Notes under the pieces: generated by a model
Database searches by the model: none
What the model saw: only the letters and a program-made list of their open reading frames with translations
Told to the model about the DNA's origin: nothing
Source: Bog-473 sp963730395
GTDB taxonomy: Bacteria; Actinomycetota; Acidimicrobiia; Acidimicrobiales; RAAP-2
Direction of reading: 5' to 3'
DNA length: 64,000 bases
NCBI GenBank assembly: GCA_963730395.1
Contig: CAVSSK010000021.1
Span: forward strand, 372,001 to 436,000
Program-made: the position numbers and the translations under genes
Part shown: positions 25,334-34,059 of the stretch, piece after piece
How positions within the stretch are numbered: position 1 is the first letter of the stretch
Layout of the letters: each line of letters opens with the position of its first letter

Positions 25334-25981
25334 TCACGCCGCCGGTGGGTCGCTACTCAACGCTGCGTCGATCGCATCACGCAGCGCCCGCGCGGCACGC
25401 CGTGCGTCGGGCGCCTCGGTCAGGTGACGCACCACGACGAAATGGCGCACACCGCCAGCTGCCAGAGCTGGGATTCTCTCCGGAGTCACGCCGCCCGTCA
25501 CGAAGACGGGAACGCTGGATCGTGCGCTGGCCAGAGTGACATAACCGATCCCGGTTCCCCGGCGACCCGGTTTCGTCGGGGTCGCCACCACGGGCCCCGC
25601 CGAGATGTAGCTCACGTCCTCGGTCCGGGCAGCCTCCAGATCCTCGTCGGAATGGGTCGAGAGCCCCACGATCGCGTCGGGTCCGAGGATGCGCCGGGCC
25701 AGTGACACCGGGGCGTCCTCCTGACCCACGTGGACACCGTCGGCGCCCACCTCCAACGCGAGGTCGGGCCTGTCGTTGAGGACGAAGGGCACCCCGAGGT
25801 CCCGGCACACCGCCACCGCCACTCTGGCGCGGGCGAGGAGCGGCTTGGCCTCGAGCTCCTTGTCGCGCAGTTGGACGACGTCGACGCCGCCCGCGATGCA
25901 GTCGGCCACGAACGCAGCCAGGTCGGGCCGGTCCGGCGTGCAGAGGTAGAGGTGGCGACCAGAGAGGTCTCCGGCGCTCAC
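25334..25981 (-). CDS. thiE: Thiamine-phosphate synthase ThiE
   Basis: A 215-residue TIM-barrel enzyme joining HMP-PP and thiazole phosphate to make thiamine phosphate, the precursor of the TPP used by AceE. Seen: VQLRDKE, PFVLNDRPDLALEVGADGVHVGQED (metal and pyrophosphate site), GLSTHSDEDLEAA, DVSYISAGPVVATPTKPG and VFVTGGVTPERI. GTG 25981 overlaps the TGA of the HhH gene (GTGA), so the two are translated together. I saw no TPP riboswitch in the region upstream of this pair. Confidence 0.93.
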   Translation of the reverse strand: MSAGDLSGRHLYLCTPDRPDLAAFVADCIAGGVDVVQLRDKELEAKPLLARARVAVAVCRDLGVPFVLNDRPDLALEVGADGVHVGQEDAPVSLARRILGPDAIVGLSTHSDEDLEAARTEDVSYISAGPVVATPTKPGRRGTGIGYVTLASARSSVPVFVTGGVTPERIPALAAGGVRHFVVVRHLTEAPDARRAARALRDAIDAALSSDPPAA

Positions 25982-26559
25982 GCCCCGGCGTGCGCCCGTG
26001 CCTTCATCGCCTTCTTGGTGGCCCTGACCTTCTCGAGGCTCGCCGTGTCGGTGATGTCGGCGACCGACAGGTAGGTCCCGGCGCCGCCGTAGGGCGTGCT
26101 GGCCTCCTGCCAGCCCTCGGGGCGCACGCCGAGCTGTTTGCCGAGCAGCGCGGCGAAGATCCTGGACTTCTGCTCCCCGAACCCGGGCAGGGCGCGGATG
26201 CGGGCCACCAGCTCCTTCCCGCTGCGGACGCCCTTCCAGATGGCGTCGGCCTTGCCGCCGTAGTCCTCGGCGACGGTGCGGCAGACCTCCTGCACGCGCC
26301 CTGCCATCGACCCGGGGTAGCGGTGCAGGGCCGGCCGCTCCTTGAAGATGGAGGCCAGCTCGTCGGGGTCCATGGCGGCGATCGATGCCGCGTCGAGGGA
26401 GCCCCCCAGCCGCCGAGCCAGCTCGGCGGGGGAGGAGAAGGCCTTCTCCAGGGTGACCTGCTGGTCCAGCACCATCCCGATCAGCAGCGCCAGTGGGTCG
26501 CGGCTGAGGACGGCGTCCGCCTCGGCGTCGCCGCTCAGATGAAGCGCAGTACGTGCCAC
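25978..26559 (-). CDS. HhH-GPD-type base excision repair protein
   Basis: A 193-residue protein of the actinobacterial 'HhH-GPD-type base excision DNA repair' family. Seen: DPLALLIGMVLDQQVTLEKAF at the N terminus and the helix-hairpin-helix region ARIRALPGFGEQKSRIFAALLGK. There is no Cys cluster loop. DNA glycosylase activity is inferred from the fold; a canonical catalytic Asp is not clear. GTG 26559 is the start; it heads the small operon with thiE. Confidence 0.75.
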   Translation of the reverse strand: MARTALHLSGDAEADAVLSRDPLALLIGMVLDQQVTLEKAFSSPAELARRLGGSLDAASIAAMDPDELASIFKERPALHRYPGSMAGRVQEVCRTVAEDYGGKADAIWKGVRSGKELVARIRALPGFGEQKSRIFAALLGKQLGVRPEGWQEASTPYGGAGTYLSVADITDTASLEKVRATKKAMKARAHAGA

Positions 26560-26630
26560 GGGGAGATTTTGCCACGAAGCCGGGCCGGTCCGGACGTGCC
26601 CCGCCGCCGCGGCGCGGGCAGACTCTCGCC

Positions 26631-27083
26631 ATGCACATCCCGGCCAAGGTCGACTACGGCATCCGCGCCCTGCTCGCGCTGGCCGCCGCCGGGACGCCCC
26701 AGACCGCCGAGTACCTCGCCGGGGAGCAGGGCCTGCCGCCGCGCTTCCTCGGCGCCATCCTGGCCGACCTGCGGCGGGCCGGCATCGTCGCCAGCCAGCG
26801 GGGGGCGGAGGGCGGCTACCGGCTCGCCCGCGAGCCCGACGCCATCACCATCGCCGACGTCATTCGTGCCCTCGACGGCCCGCTGGCCGAGGTGCGGGGG
26901 TTCCGTCCCGAGGCCACCAACTACGGCGGCGCCGCCGAGCATCTCCAGCAGGTCTGGGTGGCGGTCCGAGCCAGCCTGCGCTCCGTGCTCGAGAAGGTCA
27001 CGCTGACCGATGTGATCAGCGGCAAGCTACCCCCTCACGTGCAAAGGCTCGTGACCGACCCCGATGCTTGGATCGCCCACTGA
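26631..27083 (+). CDS. Rrf2 family transcriptional regulator
   Basis: A 150-residue winged-helix Rrf2 protein (MHIPAKVDYGIRALLALA; LPPRFLGAILADLRRAGIV; RGAEGGYRLAREPDAITIADVIRALDG). It has no Cys at all, so it cannot hold the IscR/RsrR-type Fe-S cluster and more likely senses through another mechanism, as CymR does. Possible targets include sulfur or Fe-S genes such as the sufC2-S-U operon 4 kb away, but this is unproven. The start ATG 26631 is chosen by homology; the frame is open to 26553. It overlaps the DinB gene by 20 bases. Confidence 0.88.
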   Translation: MHIPAKVDYGIRALLALAAAGTPQTAEYLAGEQGLPPRFLGAILADLRRAGIVASQRGAEGGYRLAREPDAITIADVIRALDGPLAEVRGFRPEATNYGGAAEHLQQVWVAVRASLRSVLEKVTLTDVISGKLPPHVQRLVTDPDAWIAH

Positions 27084-27573
27084 GGGCGCGGGGCCAGGGC
27101 CAGTCGCAGTCTCGGCGGAGGACTACTTGTGGTTCGTGGACCTCGCGCTGTCGGAGATGGCCGCCATCGTCGAGAGTCTCGGTGACGACCTGGCCAACCG
27201 GCGCCCTCCGTTCCGCGGCGCCAACTCCGCCTACGTGATCCTGACCCACTGCCTCGGCGTCATGGAGTACTGGGGCGGCGCCACGGTGGCCGAGCGCCCG
27301 GTGCAGCGCGACCGGGCCGCAGAGTTCAGCGCCCGGGGAGAGGTGGCGCCGCTCCTGCGGCGCGCCCAGCAAGCCCGCCGGCGCCTGCGCGAGGACATCG
27401 TCGGGCTCGACGCCCAGGCCAAGCCCGTGACCGTGCAGCGCGACCCCGACGACCCGGTGCCCTACACCGAGGCCAAAGGCGCCGTCCTGTTGCACATCCT
27501 CGAGGAGCTCTTCCAGCATCTGGGCCAGATGGAGGTCACCCGGGATGCGCTCGTGGCCGGGGGACGCCGGTGA
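27064..27573 (+). CDS. DinB / DUF664 family protein
   Basis: A 169-residue four-helix-bundle protein of the DinB/DUF664 superfamily. Metal-ligand positions are occupied by His in VILTHCLGVMEYW and in LLHILEELFQHLGQME, matching the H-x~90-H-x3-H pattern. Actinobacterial members include mycothiol-dependent S-transferases; the thiol and substrate here are not determinable. It overlaps the Rrf2 gene by 20 bases and its stop overlaps the next gene's GTG, forming a three-gene operon. Confidence 0.78.
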   Translation: MLGSPTEGAGPGPVAVSAEDYLWFVDLALSEMAAIVESLGDDLANRRPPFRGANSAYVILTHCLGVMEYWGGATVAERPVQRDRAAEFSARGEVAPLLRRAQQARRRLREDIVGLDAQAKPVTVQRDPDDPVPYTEAKGAVLLHILEELFQHLGQMEVTRDALVAGGRR

Positions 27574-27890
27574 CGTCCCGGGGCGATCACGGCCCAATCG
27601 CCTGCAGCCTCGATGCCGGGTCACTGACGGAGCGCATCGACGAGTGGAGGGTCTTCGTCGCGTCGTCGGTCGTCGAGGTCGAGTCCGACGCCACGTCGGT
27701 GCACCTCGTGCTCTGCGACTCGGAGGCCGCGCTCGTGGCCGCGGCGTCGCTCGGTCAGCGCGAGAAGCAGTGCTGCGGTTTCTTCGAGGTCAGCATCGAA
27801 ATCGGGTCGGACGGCCGTGTCTTGACGCTGCGCGTCCCCGACGGCGCGGAGGAGGCGATGGCCACCTTCGTGGCCCTGCTCAGACCGTGA
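27570..27890 (+). CDS. Small protein resembling the C-terminal domain of MerR-type regulators
   Basis: A 106-residue protein with no DNA-binding domain. The pattern IACSLDAGSLTERIDEWR followed by QREKQCCGFFEVSIEI and LRVPDGAEEAMATFVALL resembles a domain found after the MerR helix-turn-helix in some actinobacterial heavy-metal regulators. The Cys pair in QCCGFF could bind a metal or thiol. It starts with GTG overlapping the DinB stop (GTGA) and converges on aceE with an 11-base overlap. Confidence 0.65.
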   Translation: MTSRGDHGPIACSLDAGSLTERIDEWRVFVASSVVEVESDATSVHLVLCDSEAALVAAASLGQREKQCCGFFEVSIEIGSDGRVLTLRVPDGAEEAMATFVALLRP

Positions 27891-30582
27891 ACGGGGCGGC
27901 GCGAGCGGGATCGATGCCGAGATCGGCGATCGCCCCGGCCACAGTCGCCGGGGGGACGCGCCCGCCGAGCGCAAGCTGTTGCAGCACGGCGACCACGAGG
28001 TGGTTGGCGTCGACCTCGAAGTACGACCGCAGCGCGCCCCGGGCGTCGGAGCGGCCGAACCCGTCCGTTCCGAGCGACGTGTAGGGGCGGTCGACGAACC
28101 GTGCCACCTGGTCGGGCACGCTGCGCATGTAGTCGGTGATGGCGACGACGGGGTCGGGGCCCGAGCCCAGTGCCTCCGTGACGATGGCGCGTGCGCGCTC
28201 GGCATCGGGATGGAGCCTGTTCCATCGCTCCACCTCGAGCGCGTCGGCGCGCAGACTCGTCCACGAGGTCACGGCCCAGGCGTCGGCACCGACGTCGTAG
28301 CGCTCGGCCAGGATGCGCTGCGCCTCCAGGGCGACGCTCCACATCGGCCCGGAGAAGCACAGCGAGGCGCGGAGGTCGCCCGACACGTCGGGTGCGGCGG
28401 CGTAGCGGTACACGCCCTCGATGATGCCCCGGCGGATGGTGGCACCCTCGTCCCCCTCGGGGAGCGGCGGCATCGGGTAGGTCTCGTTGTACAGGGTGAG
28501 ATACCAGAAGCGATCCCTGGGCTCCGGGCCCAGCATCTCGGCGACGGCCGCCTCCATGATCACGGCCACCTCGTAGGCGAAAGAGGCGTCGTAGACCATG
28601 GCGGCCGGGTTGGTGGACGCGAGCAGCGGGGATTGTCCGTCGTCGTGTTGCAGCCCCTCGCCTTGGAGCGTCGTGCGGCCGGCGGTGCAGCCGGCGAGGA
28701 TGCCCCGGCCCCGGATGTCGCCCAGGGCCCACATCAGATCGCCGACGCGTTGGAAGCCGAACATCGAATAGAAGAGGAAGACTGGCAGCATCGGCTGTCC
28801 CCACGTGGCATACGACGTCGCCAGCGCCGTGAAGGACGCCAGGGCGCCGGCTTCGGTGATGCCCTCCTGGAGCAGCTGGCCCGAGGTGCTCTCGGCGTAG
28901 TGGAGGGGCAGGTCGGCGTCGACGGGCACGTAGTGCTGGCCGTCGGGCGCGTAGATCTTCGCCTCTGCGATGAGCGGCTCGAGCCCGAAGGTCCGGGCCT
29001 CGTCCGAGACGATCGGGGCGACGAGCGACCCCACCGAAGGGTCGCGCACCAGATTGCGCAGGAGGCGGGTGAACACCATGGTGGTGGAGACGGACTGCTT
29101 GCCCGAGCCGGCTGCGAACTCTTCGTACACCTTGGCGTCGGGCTGCAGGGGCGGGGTGGCGTGGACGACGCGCACCGGCACCGGCCCGTCGAGCACACGG
29201 CCGCGGGCGCGCAGGTACTCCATTGCGTCGGAGCCCTCTGGGGGGCGGATGTAGGGAGGGTCGCCCTCGAGCGCGGCGTCGGGGATGTCGTCGGTCAGGT
29301 AGAGGCGGTCGCGCAGAGCACGCAGCTGCGCCTTGGTCATCTTCTTGATCTGGTGGGTCGCGTTGCGGGCCTCGATCTCGGGGCCGAGCGTCCACCCCTT
29401 GATGGTCTTGGCCAGGATGACGGTGGGTGCACCCTTCTGCTCGGTGGCCAGCTTGTAGGCGGCGTAGAGCTTGCGATAGTCGTGGCCGCCGCGGGGGAGC
29501 GTGACCAGCTCGTCGTCGCTGAGGTCCTCGACCATCTTGCGTAGTCGAGGGTCGGGGCCGAAGAAATGCTCCCGGATGTAGGCGCCCGACTCGGTGGCCA
29601 GCTTCTGATACTCACCGTCCACCGTGGTGTTCATGCGGTCGAGCAGGACGCCGTCGACGTCGCGGGCCAACAGCGGGTCCCAGCGCGAGCCCCAGATCAC
29701 CTTGATCACGTTCCAGCCGGCGCCGCGGAACACCGCCTCCAGCTCCTGGATGATCTTGCCGTTGCCCCGCACCGGGCCGTCGAGTCGCTGCAGGTTGCAG
29801 TTGACGACGAAGATGAGGTTGTCGAGGTGCTCGCGGCCCGCCACGCCGAGCGCGCCGATGGACTCGGGCTCGTCCATCTCCCCATCCCCGACGAAGCACC
29901 AGACCCGGCTCGCCGAGGTGTCGACGAGGTGGCGCAGGTTGAGATACCGGTTCACGTGGGCCTGGTAGATGGCCGAGATCGGTCCCAGCCCCATGGACAC
30001 CGTCGGGAACTCCCAGAAATCGGGCATGGACCGAGGATGCGGGTAGCTCGGGAGCCCGCCACCCACCTCGTGGCGGTAGTTGTCGAGGTCCGCCTCACTC
30101 AGCCGGCCCTCCACGTACGCCCGGGCGTAGATGCCCGGTGCCGCGTGCCCCTGGAAGAAGACCTGGTCGCCGAAGCCGCCATCGGCCTTGCCGCGGAAGA
30201 AGTGGTTGAACCCGACCTCGTAGAGCGCGGCCGAGCTGGCGTAGGTCGAGAGGTGGCCACCGACGCCCTCGGTGCGCGTGTTGGCCCGCATGACCATGGC
30301 GGCAGCGTTCCACCGGATGTAGGCCCGGATGCGGCGCTCCTGGTACTCGTCACCGGGGAACCAGGGTTCTGCGTCGGCGGGGATGGTGTTGACGTAGGGC
30401 GTCGAGACGGTGGCCGGGAAGTCGACCTGCTTGGTGCGCGCCCGCTCCAAGAGCTTCATCAGCAGGTAGCGCGCCCGGGCCCGGCCGCGTGCGTCCACGA
30501 TGGCGTCGAACGACTCGAGCCACTCCTCCGTCTCACCTGGATCCGTGTCGGGGACCTGGTGGCTGATCCCGTCGAACAGCAC
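27880..30582 (-). CDS. aceE: Pyruvate dehydrogenase E1 component AceE
   Basis: A single-chain (homodimeric) TPP-dependent pyruvate dehydrogenase E1 of ~900 residues, the class used by actinobacteria. Seen: TPYVNTIP, GHLSTYASSAALYEVGFNHFFRG, the TPP motif WCFVGDGEMDEPES with NCNLQRLDGPVRGNGKI, and GITEAGALASFTA in the second TPP-fold domain. Start: GTG 30582 sits 6 bases after TACCGT and matches the usual N terminus (FDGISHQVPDTDP). ATG 30642 is in frame, but it would leave only 5 bases before the divergent rnhA gene. The E3, E2 and lipoylation genes lie just beyond rnhA. Confidence 0.95.
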   Translation of the reverse strand: MLFDGISHQVPDTDPGETEEWLESFDAIVDARGRARARYLLMKLLERARTKQVDFPATVSTPYVNTIPADAEPWFPGDEYQERRIRAYIRWNAAAMVMRANTRTEGVGGHLSTYASSAALYEVGFNHFFRGKADGGFGDQVFFQGHAAPGIYARAYVEGRLSEADLDNYRHEVGGGLPSYPHPRSMPDFWEFPTVSMGLGPISAIYQAHVNRYLNLRHLVDTSASRVWCFVGDGEMDEPESIGALGVAGREHLDNLIFVVNCNLQRLDGPVRGNGKIIQELEAVFRGAGWNVIKVIWGSRWDPLLARDVDGVLLDRMNTTVDGEYQKLATESGAYIREHFFGPDPRLRKMVEDLSDDELVTLPRGGHDYRKLYAAYKLATEQKGAPTVILAKTIKGWTLGPEIEARNATHQIKKMTKAQLRALRDRLYLTDDIPDAALEGDPPYIRPPEGSDAMEYLRARGRVLDGPVPVRVVHATPPLQPDAKVYEEFAAGSGKQSVSTTMVFTRLLRNLVRDPSVGSLVAPIVSDEARTFGLEPLIAEAKIYAPDGQHYVPVDADLPLHYAESTSGQLLQEGITEAGALASFTALATSYATWGQPMLPVFLFYSMFGFQRVGDLMWALGDIRGRGILAGCTAGRTTLQGEGLQHDDGQSPLLASTNPAAMVYDASFAYEVAVIMEAAVAEMLGPEPRDRFWYLTLYNETYPMPPLPEGDEGATIRRGIIEGVYRYAAAPDVSGDLRASLCFSGPMWSVALEAQRILAERYDVGADAWAVTSWTSLRADALEVERWNRLHPDAERARAIVTEALGSGPDPVVAITDYMRSVPDQVARFVDRPYTSLGTDGFGRSDARGALRSYFEVDANHLVVAVLQQLALGGRVPPATVAGAIADLGIDPARAAPFTV

Positions 30583-30588
30583 TTCTCC

Positions 30589-30594
30589 ACGGTA
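30589..30594 (-). promoter_or_regulatory. -10 hexamer of a probable leaderless promoter (aceE)
   Basis: Minus-strand TACCGT lies exactly 6 bases before GTG 30582 and supports that start over ATG 30642. Confidence 0.5.
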
Positions 30595-30647
30595 CCGGCA
30601 GGGAAGGGAGGTCCACGACCACTGGTCGCGGGTGTTACACATTTGGC

Positions 30648-31109
30648 ATGCCCGCCGACGGAGACCCGGTCATCGTGTACACCGACGGCGCGTGCCGGGG
30701 GAACCCCGGCCCGGGCGGCTGGGCGTGGGCCGTGCCAGGCGGCCGCTACGCCAGCGGCTCCGAACCGCACACGACCAACCAGCGCATGGAGATCCGGGCT
30801 GCGCTCGAGGCCCTGCGGGTCCTCACCCCCGCGGCACGGGCCATCGAGGTGGTGAGCGACTCGACGTACGTCGTCAAGTGCTTCACCGACGGCTGGTGGC
30901 GGGGCTGGGAGCGCCGCAACTGGAAGAACTCGCAGAACAAGCCGGTGGCGAACCGTGACTTGTGGGAGCCGCTCATCGCGCTCGCTCTCTCGCCCGACGT
31001 CGACGTCAGCTTCAGCTGGGTCAAGGGGCACTCGGGTGATCACTGGAACGACCGGGTGGACGAGCTGGCCACCATGGCGGCCGATTCGGGCACCGGTCAG
31101 AGCGGCTAG
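30648..31109 (+). CDS. rnhA: Ribonuclease HI
   Basis: A 153-residue RNase HI that degrades the RNA of RNA-DNA hybrids. The catalytic carboxylates are visible: Asp in YTDGACRGNPGPGGW, Glu in RMEIRAALEAL, Asp in VSDSTYVVK and Asp in WNDRVDELA. KGHSGDHWN carries the conserved His. Length is that of the compact bacterial enzyme. It is divergent from aceE across about 65 bases. Confidence 0.96.
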   Translation: MPADGDPVIVYTDGACRGNPGPGGWAWAVPGGRYASGSEPHTTNQRMEIRAALEALRVLTPAARAIEVVSDSTYVVKCFTDGWWRGWERRNWKNSQNKPVANRDLWEPLIALALSPDVDVSFSWVKGHSGDHWNDRVDELATMAADSGTGQSG

Positions 31110-31147
31110 CGGGATCCCCACCGGCTCTGCCGGCGCGGGGTGAACGG

Positions 31148-31153
31148 TAGGCT
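31148..31153 (+). promoter_or_regulatory. Possible -10 hexamer for lpdA
   Basis: TAGGCT lies about 113 bases before the lpdA ATG. If used, it would give one of the few long leaders in the window, containing the hairpin at 31170-31189 and the Shine-Dalgarno GAGGAAGAGG. Confidence 0.25.
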
Positions 31154-31169
31154 GCCCGCAGAGCACGCG

Positions 31170-31189
31170 CGGAGCGCGGAAAGGCTCCG
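31170..31189 (+). other. Short hairpin in the lpdA leader
   Basis: CGGAGC (31170-31175) pairs with GCTCCG (31184-31189) around an 8-base loop. With a 6-bp stem it may be incidental or may affect the leader of the lpdA operon. Confidence 0.3.
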
Positions 31190-31266
31190 GCCGGTGCGAT
31201 CGGGCAGTTTCGGGGGATCCGAGCGCGCCGGACGAACCTCACGAGCACAGAGGAAGAGGACGGGCG

Positions 31267-32682
31267 ATGGCCACCGAGGAAGAGTTCGACATCGTCGTGA
31301 TCGGCGGAGGTCCGGGTGGGTACGCGACAGCGCTCTACGGCGCGGCCGCCGGGCTGTCCGTCGCCGTGGTCGAGCGCGACAAGGTGGGCGGGACCTGCCT
31401 CCACCGAGGCTGCATCCCGGCCAAGGAGTTCCTCGAGACCGCAGCAGTGCGCCGGACGATCGGGGACGCCAAGGACTTCGGCATCGACGTCCCGGGTGTC
31501 TCGGTCGACTTCTCGAGGAGCCAGGACCGAAAGAACGGCGTGGTCGACAAGCTCTTCAAGGGCCTGTCCGGCCTGCTCAAGGGGCGTAAGGTCACGATTC
31601 TCACCGGCACGGGCACGCTCAGGACCGGCCATCAGGTCGAGGTCGTCGACGGGGAGGACGCCGGCCGCGTCGTCGTGGGGCGCAACGTCGTCCTGGCAGC
31701 GGGCTCGGTGCCACGGACCCTGCCCGGGTTCGAGGTCGACGGGCGCTGGGTCATGACGTCCGACGAGTTCTTGGACCTCAAGGAGCTCCCGGCGTCGGTG
31801 GCGGTCATCGGCGGCGGCGTCATCGGTTGCGAGTTCGCGTCGCTGCTGGCCGACCTCGGCACCAAGGTCACGATCATCGAGGCGCTCGACACCATCCTCA
31901 CCGGGTGCGACGAGGACATCATCCGCCTGGTGGCGCGGTCGTTCAAGAAGCGTGGCATCGACATCTTCACGAGCGCCGTGGTCGAGGGTCACACGCCGGC
32001 CAGCGACGGGAACGTCACGAGCGTGCGAGCGGGGGAGCAGAGCTGGGACGTCGAGGCCATCGTCGTCTCGGTCGGCCGCCGGCCGCGCACCGAGGGGCTC
32101 GTGGCCGGCGAGGTGGGGGTCACGATCGACGAGCGCGGCTTCGTCGTCGCCGACGAGTACCAGCGCACCGGTGAGCCGGGCGTGTGGGCCGTCGGCGACA
32201 TCGTCGCCGGCACGCCCCAGCTGGCCCATGTCGGGTTCGCCGAGGCCATCGTGGCGGTCAAGGGCATGCTGGGCGAGCCGGTGGCGCCGGTGGACAACGA
32301 CAAGGTGCCCTGGGCCATCTACTGCCATCCCGAGGTGGCCTTCTGCGGCCTGACCGAGACGCAGGCCAAGGCGGCCGGCATCGAGGTGGTCACCAAGAAG
32401 GACCCCTTCGGTGGCAACAGTCGGGCCCAGATCATCGGCGACACCGAGGGGGTCGTGAAGATCATCGCCGAGCGCCGGCCAGACGGGTCGGCCGGTCGGA
32501 TCCTGGGCGTGCACATGGCGGGCCCATGGGTGACCGAGCAGCTCGGGGCGGGCTACCTGGCGGTCAACTGGGAGGCCTTCCCCGAGGAGGTGGCCCAATT
32601 CATCCAGCCGCACCCGTCTCTGTCCGAGACTTTCGGGGAGACCATGCTGGCGCTCACGGGAAGGGGTCTCCACGTTGGCTGA
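31267..32682 (+). CDS. lpdA: Dihydrolipoyl dehydrogenase (E3)
   Basis: A 471-residue FAD/NAD disulfide oxidoreductase that reoxidises lipoyl groups of 2-oxoacid dehydrogenase complexes. Seen: FAD motif VIGGGPGGYATALYG, redox disulfide CLHRGCIPAKE (C-x4-C, actinobacterial variant), NAD motif VIGGGVIGCEFAS, GVWAVGDIVAG, and the C-terminal HPSLSE segment with the catalytic His-Glu dyad. Shine-Dalgarno GAGGAAGAGG precedes the ATG. It overlaps the E2 gene by 8 bases, so both are in one operon leading to lipBA. Confidence 0.96.
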   Translation: MATEEEFDIVVIGGGPGGYATALYGAAAGLSVAVVERDKVGGTCLHRGCIPAKEFLETAAVRRTIGDAKDFGIDVPGVSVDFSRSQDRKNGVVDKLFKGLSGLLKGRKVTILTGTGTLRTGHQVEVVDGEDAGRVVVGRNVVLAAGSVPRTLPGFEVDGRWVMTSDEFLDLKELPASVAVIGGGVIGCEFASLLADLGTKVTIIEALDTILTGCDEDIIRLVARSFKKRGIDIFTSAVVEGHTPASDGNVTSVRAGEQSWDVEAIVVSVGRRPRTEGLVAGEVGVTIDERGFVVADEYQRTGEPGVWAVGDIVAGTPQLAHVGFAEAIVAVKGMLGEPVAPVDNDKVPWAIYCHPEVAFCGLTETQAKAAGIEVVTKKDPFGGNSRAQIIGDTEGVVKIIAERRPDGSAGRILGVHMAGPWVTEQLGAGYLAVNWEAFPEEVAQFIQPHPSLSETFGETMLALTGRGLHVG

Positions 32683-34051
32683 CGTCATGATGCCGCAGCT
32701 CGGCGAGACGGTGACCGAGGGTACGATCACCCGCTGGATGAAGGGCGTCGGCGACCAGGTCGAGCGCGACGAGCCGCTCTTCGAGGTCTCGACCGACAAG
32801 GTCGACTCCGAGGTGCCCTCTCCGGCCGCCGGCGTGCTCACCGAGATCCTCGTCCCCGAGGGCGAGACGGTCGAGGTGGGCGTGAGGCTCGCCGTGATCG
32901 GCGACGGCAACGGCGCCGTCGGTTCCGACGGCACAGCGGCCGCCACCGTCACCGAGCCGACGATCGCGCCCCAGGCCGAGCCCGTCGCCGCCGCACCTGC
33001 GGCGCCACCCGCGCCCGCCGCGGCTCCCCCGGAGTCGCCCTCGCCCGCACCGGCCGTGGCGAGCAACGGCGACAACGCCGAGCCGCTCCTCCTCTCACCC
33101 ATCGTGCGCAAGATCCTGGCCGAGAACGGCATCAGCGAGACCGAGGTCAGCGGGACGGGGGCCGGTGGCCGCATCACCCGCGAGGACGCGTTGCGGGTGG
33201 TCGAGGCCCGCCGCGCCGCCGGCACGACCGCACCTCCCACGCCGGCACCGGCCGTGCCGACGGCTCCCGTCGCCTCGGCCTCGCCCGTGGCGAGTACTCC
33301 CTCGGCACCCCCCGTCTCCATGGCGACGTTCCGCCGCGCCGGCGACCAGCTGGTGCCGTTCTCCAACATGCGGCGACGGACGGCCGAGCACATGGTGCGG
33401 TCGAAGGCGACCTCGCCCCATGCCTTCATCGCCAACGAAGTCGACTTCGAGAGCGTCGAGCGTGTGCGGGCGGCGTGGGGAGAGCGCTTCAAGGCGGAGG
33501 AAGGGTTCACGCTCACCTACCTTCCCTTCGTCGCGCGGGCTGCCGTCGAGGCACTGCGCGACTTCCCTCTGCTCAACGCCTCGGTGGTCGACGACTCGCT
33601 GCTGGTCCACGCCGAGGTCAACCTCGGGATCGCGGTGGACCTGGCCCACGAGGGTTTGATCGTTCCAGTGATCCACCGGGCCGAGGAGGTCACGCTGCGC
33701 GGCGTGGCGCGGCGTATCCGCGACCTGGCCGAGCGGGCGAGAAGCCGGCAGCTCAACGCCGACGACATCGCCGGCGGCACGTTCTCCATCACCAACGACG
33801 GCCCCTTCGGCACCTACTTCACCGTCCCGATCATCAACCAGCCGCAGGTCGCGATCCTGGCCACCGACGGCATCGCCCGTCGTCCCGTGGTCGTGACCCA
33901 CTCCGACGGCTCCGAGTCGATCGCCATCCACTCGACGGGCATCCTCGGCGTGAGTTGGGACCATCGGGCGGTGGACGGGGCCTACGTCTCCCTCTTCTTG
34001 GCGCGGATCTCGGATCTGCTGGGCAGCCGCGACTGGGGCGCCGAGCTCTGA
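32675..34051 (+). CDS. 2-oxoacid dehydrogenase E2 (dihydrolipoamide acyltransferase)
   Basis: A 458-residue E2 core protein. One lipoyl domain is at residues ~1-75 with the modified Lys in STDKVDSEVPS. An Ala/Pro-rich linker is followed by the E3/E1-binding domain (LLSPIVRKILAENG, GTGAGGRITREDAL). The catalytic domain ends in WDHRAVDGAYVS, carrying the His of the HRxxDG-type motif. Only one E2 gene is seen, so it could serve pyruvate, 2-oxoglutarate or both; next to aceE and lpdA, pyruvate is favoured. It starts with TTG inside the lpdA end and is followed after 8 bases by lipBA. Confidence 0.95.
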   Translation: MADVMMPQLGETVTEGTITRWMKGVGDQVERDEPLFEVSTDKVDSEVPSPAAGVLTEILVPEGETVEVGVRLAVIGDGNGAVGSDGTAAATVTEPTIAPQAEPVAAAPAAPPAPAAAPPESPSPAPAVASNGDNAEPLLLSPIVRKILAENGISETEVSGTGAGGRITREDALRVVEARRAAGTTAPPTPAPAVPTAPVASASPVASTPSAPPVSMATFRRAGDQLVPFSNMRRRTAEHMVRSKATSPHAFIANEVDFESVERVRAAWGERFKAEEGFTLTYLPFVARAAVEALRDFPLLNASVVDDSLLVHAEVNLGIAVDLAHEGLIVPVIHRAEEVTLRGVARRIRDLAERARSRQLNADDIAGGTFSITNDGPFGTYFTVPIINQPQVAILATDGIARRPVVVTHSDGSESIAIHSTGILGVSWDHRAVDGAYVSLFLARISDLLGSRDWGAEL

Positions 34052-34059
34052 GGACGCGG

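Noticed and set aside
25180..25539. Plus-strand frame beginning MTEGGTTPFSVVVHL between the hydrolase and thiE
   Set aside because: More than half overlaps thiE in antisense, and the sequence resembles nothing known. The 25105-25333 gap was also checked for a TPP riboswitch (CTGAGA and related conserved elements) and none was found.
30583..30642. aceE start at ATG 30642
   Set aside because: It would leave 5 bases before the divergent rnhA ATG and adds a non-conserved Cys/Trp-rich N terminus. GTG 30582 has TACCGT 6 bases upstream and matches the family N terminus.
31021..33516. A minus-strand open frame of about 830 codons opposite lpdA and E2
   Set aside because: Antisense to two certain genes; composition mirrors the sense codons.
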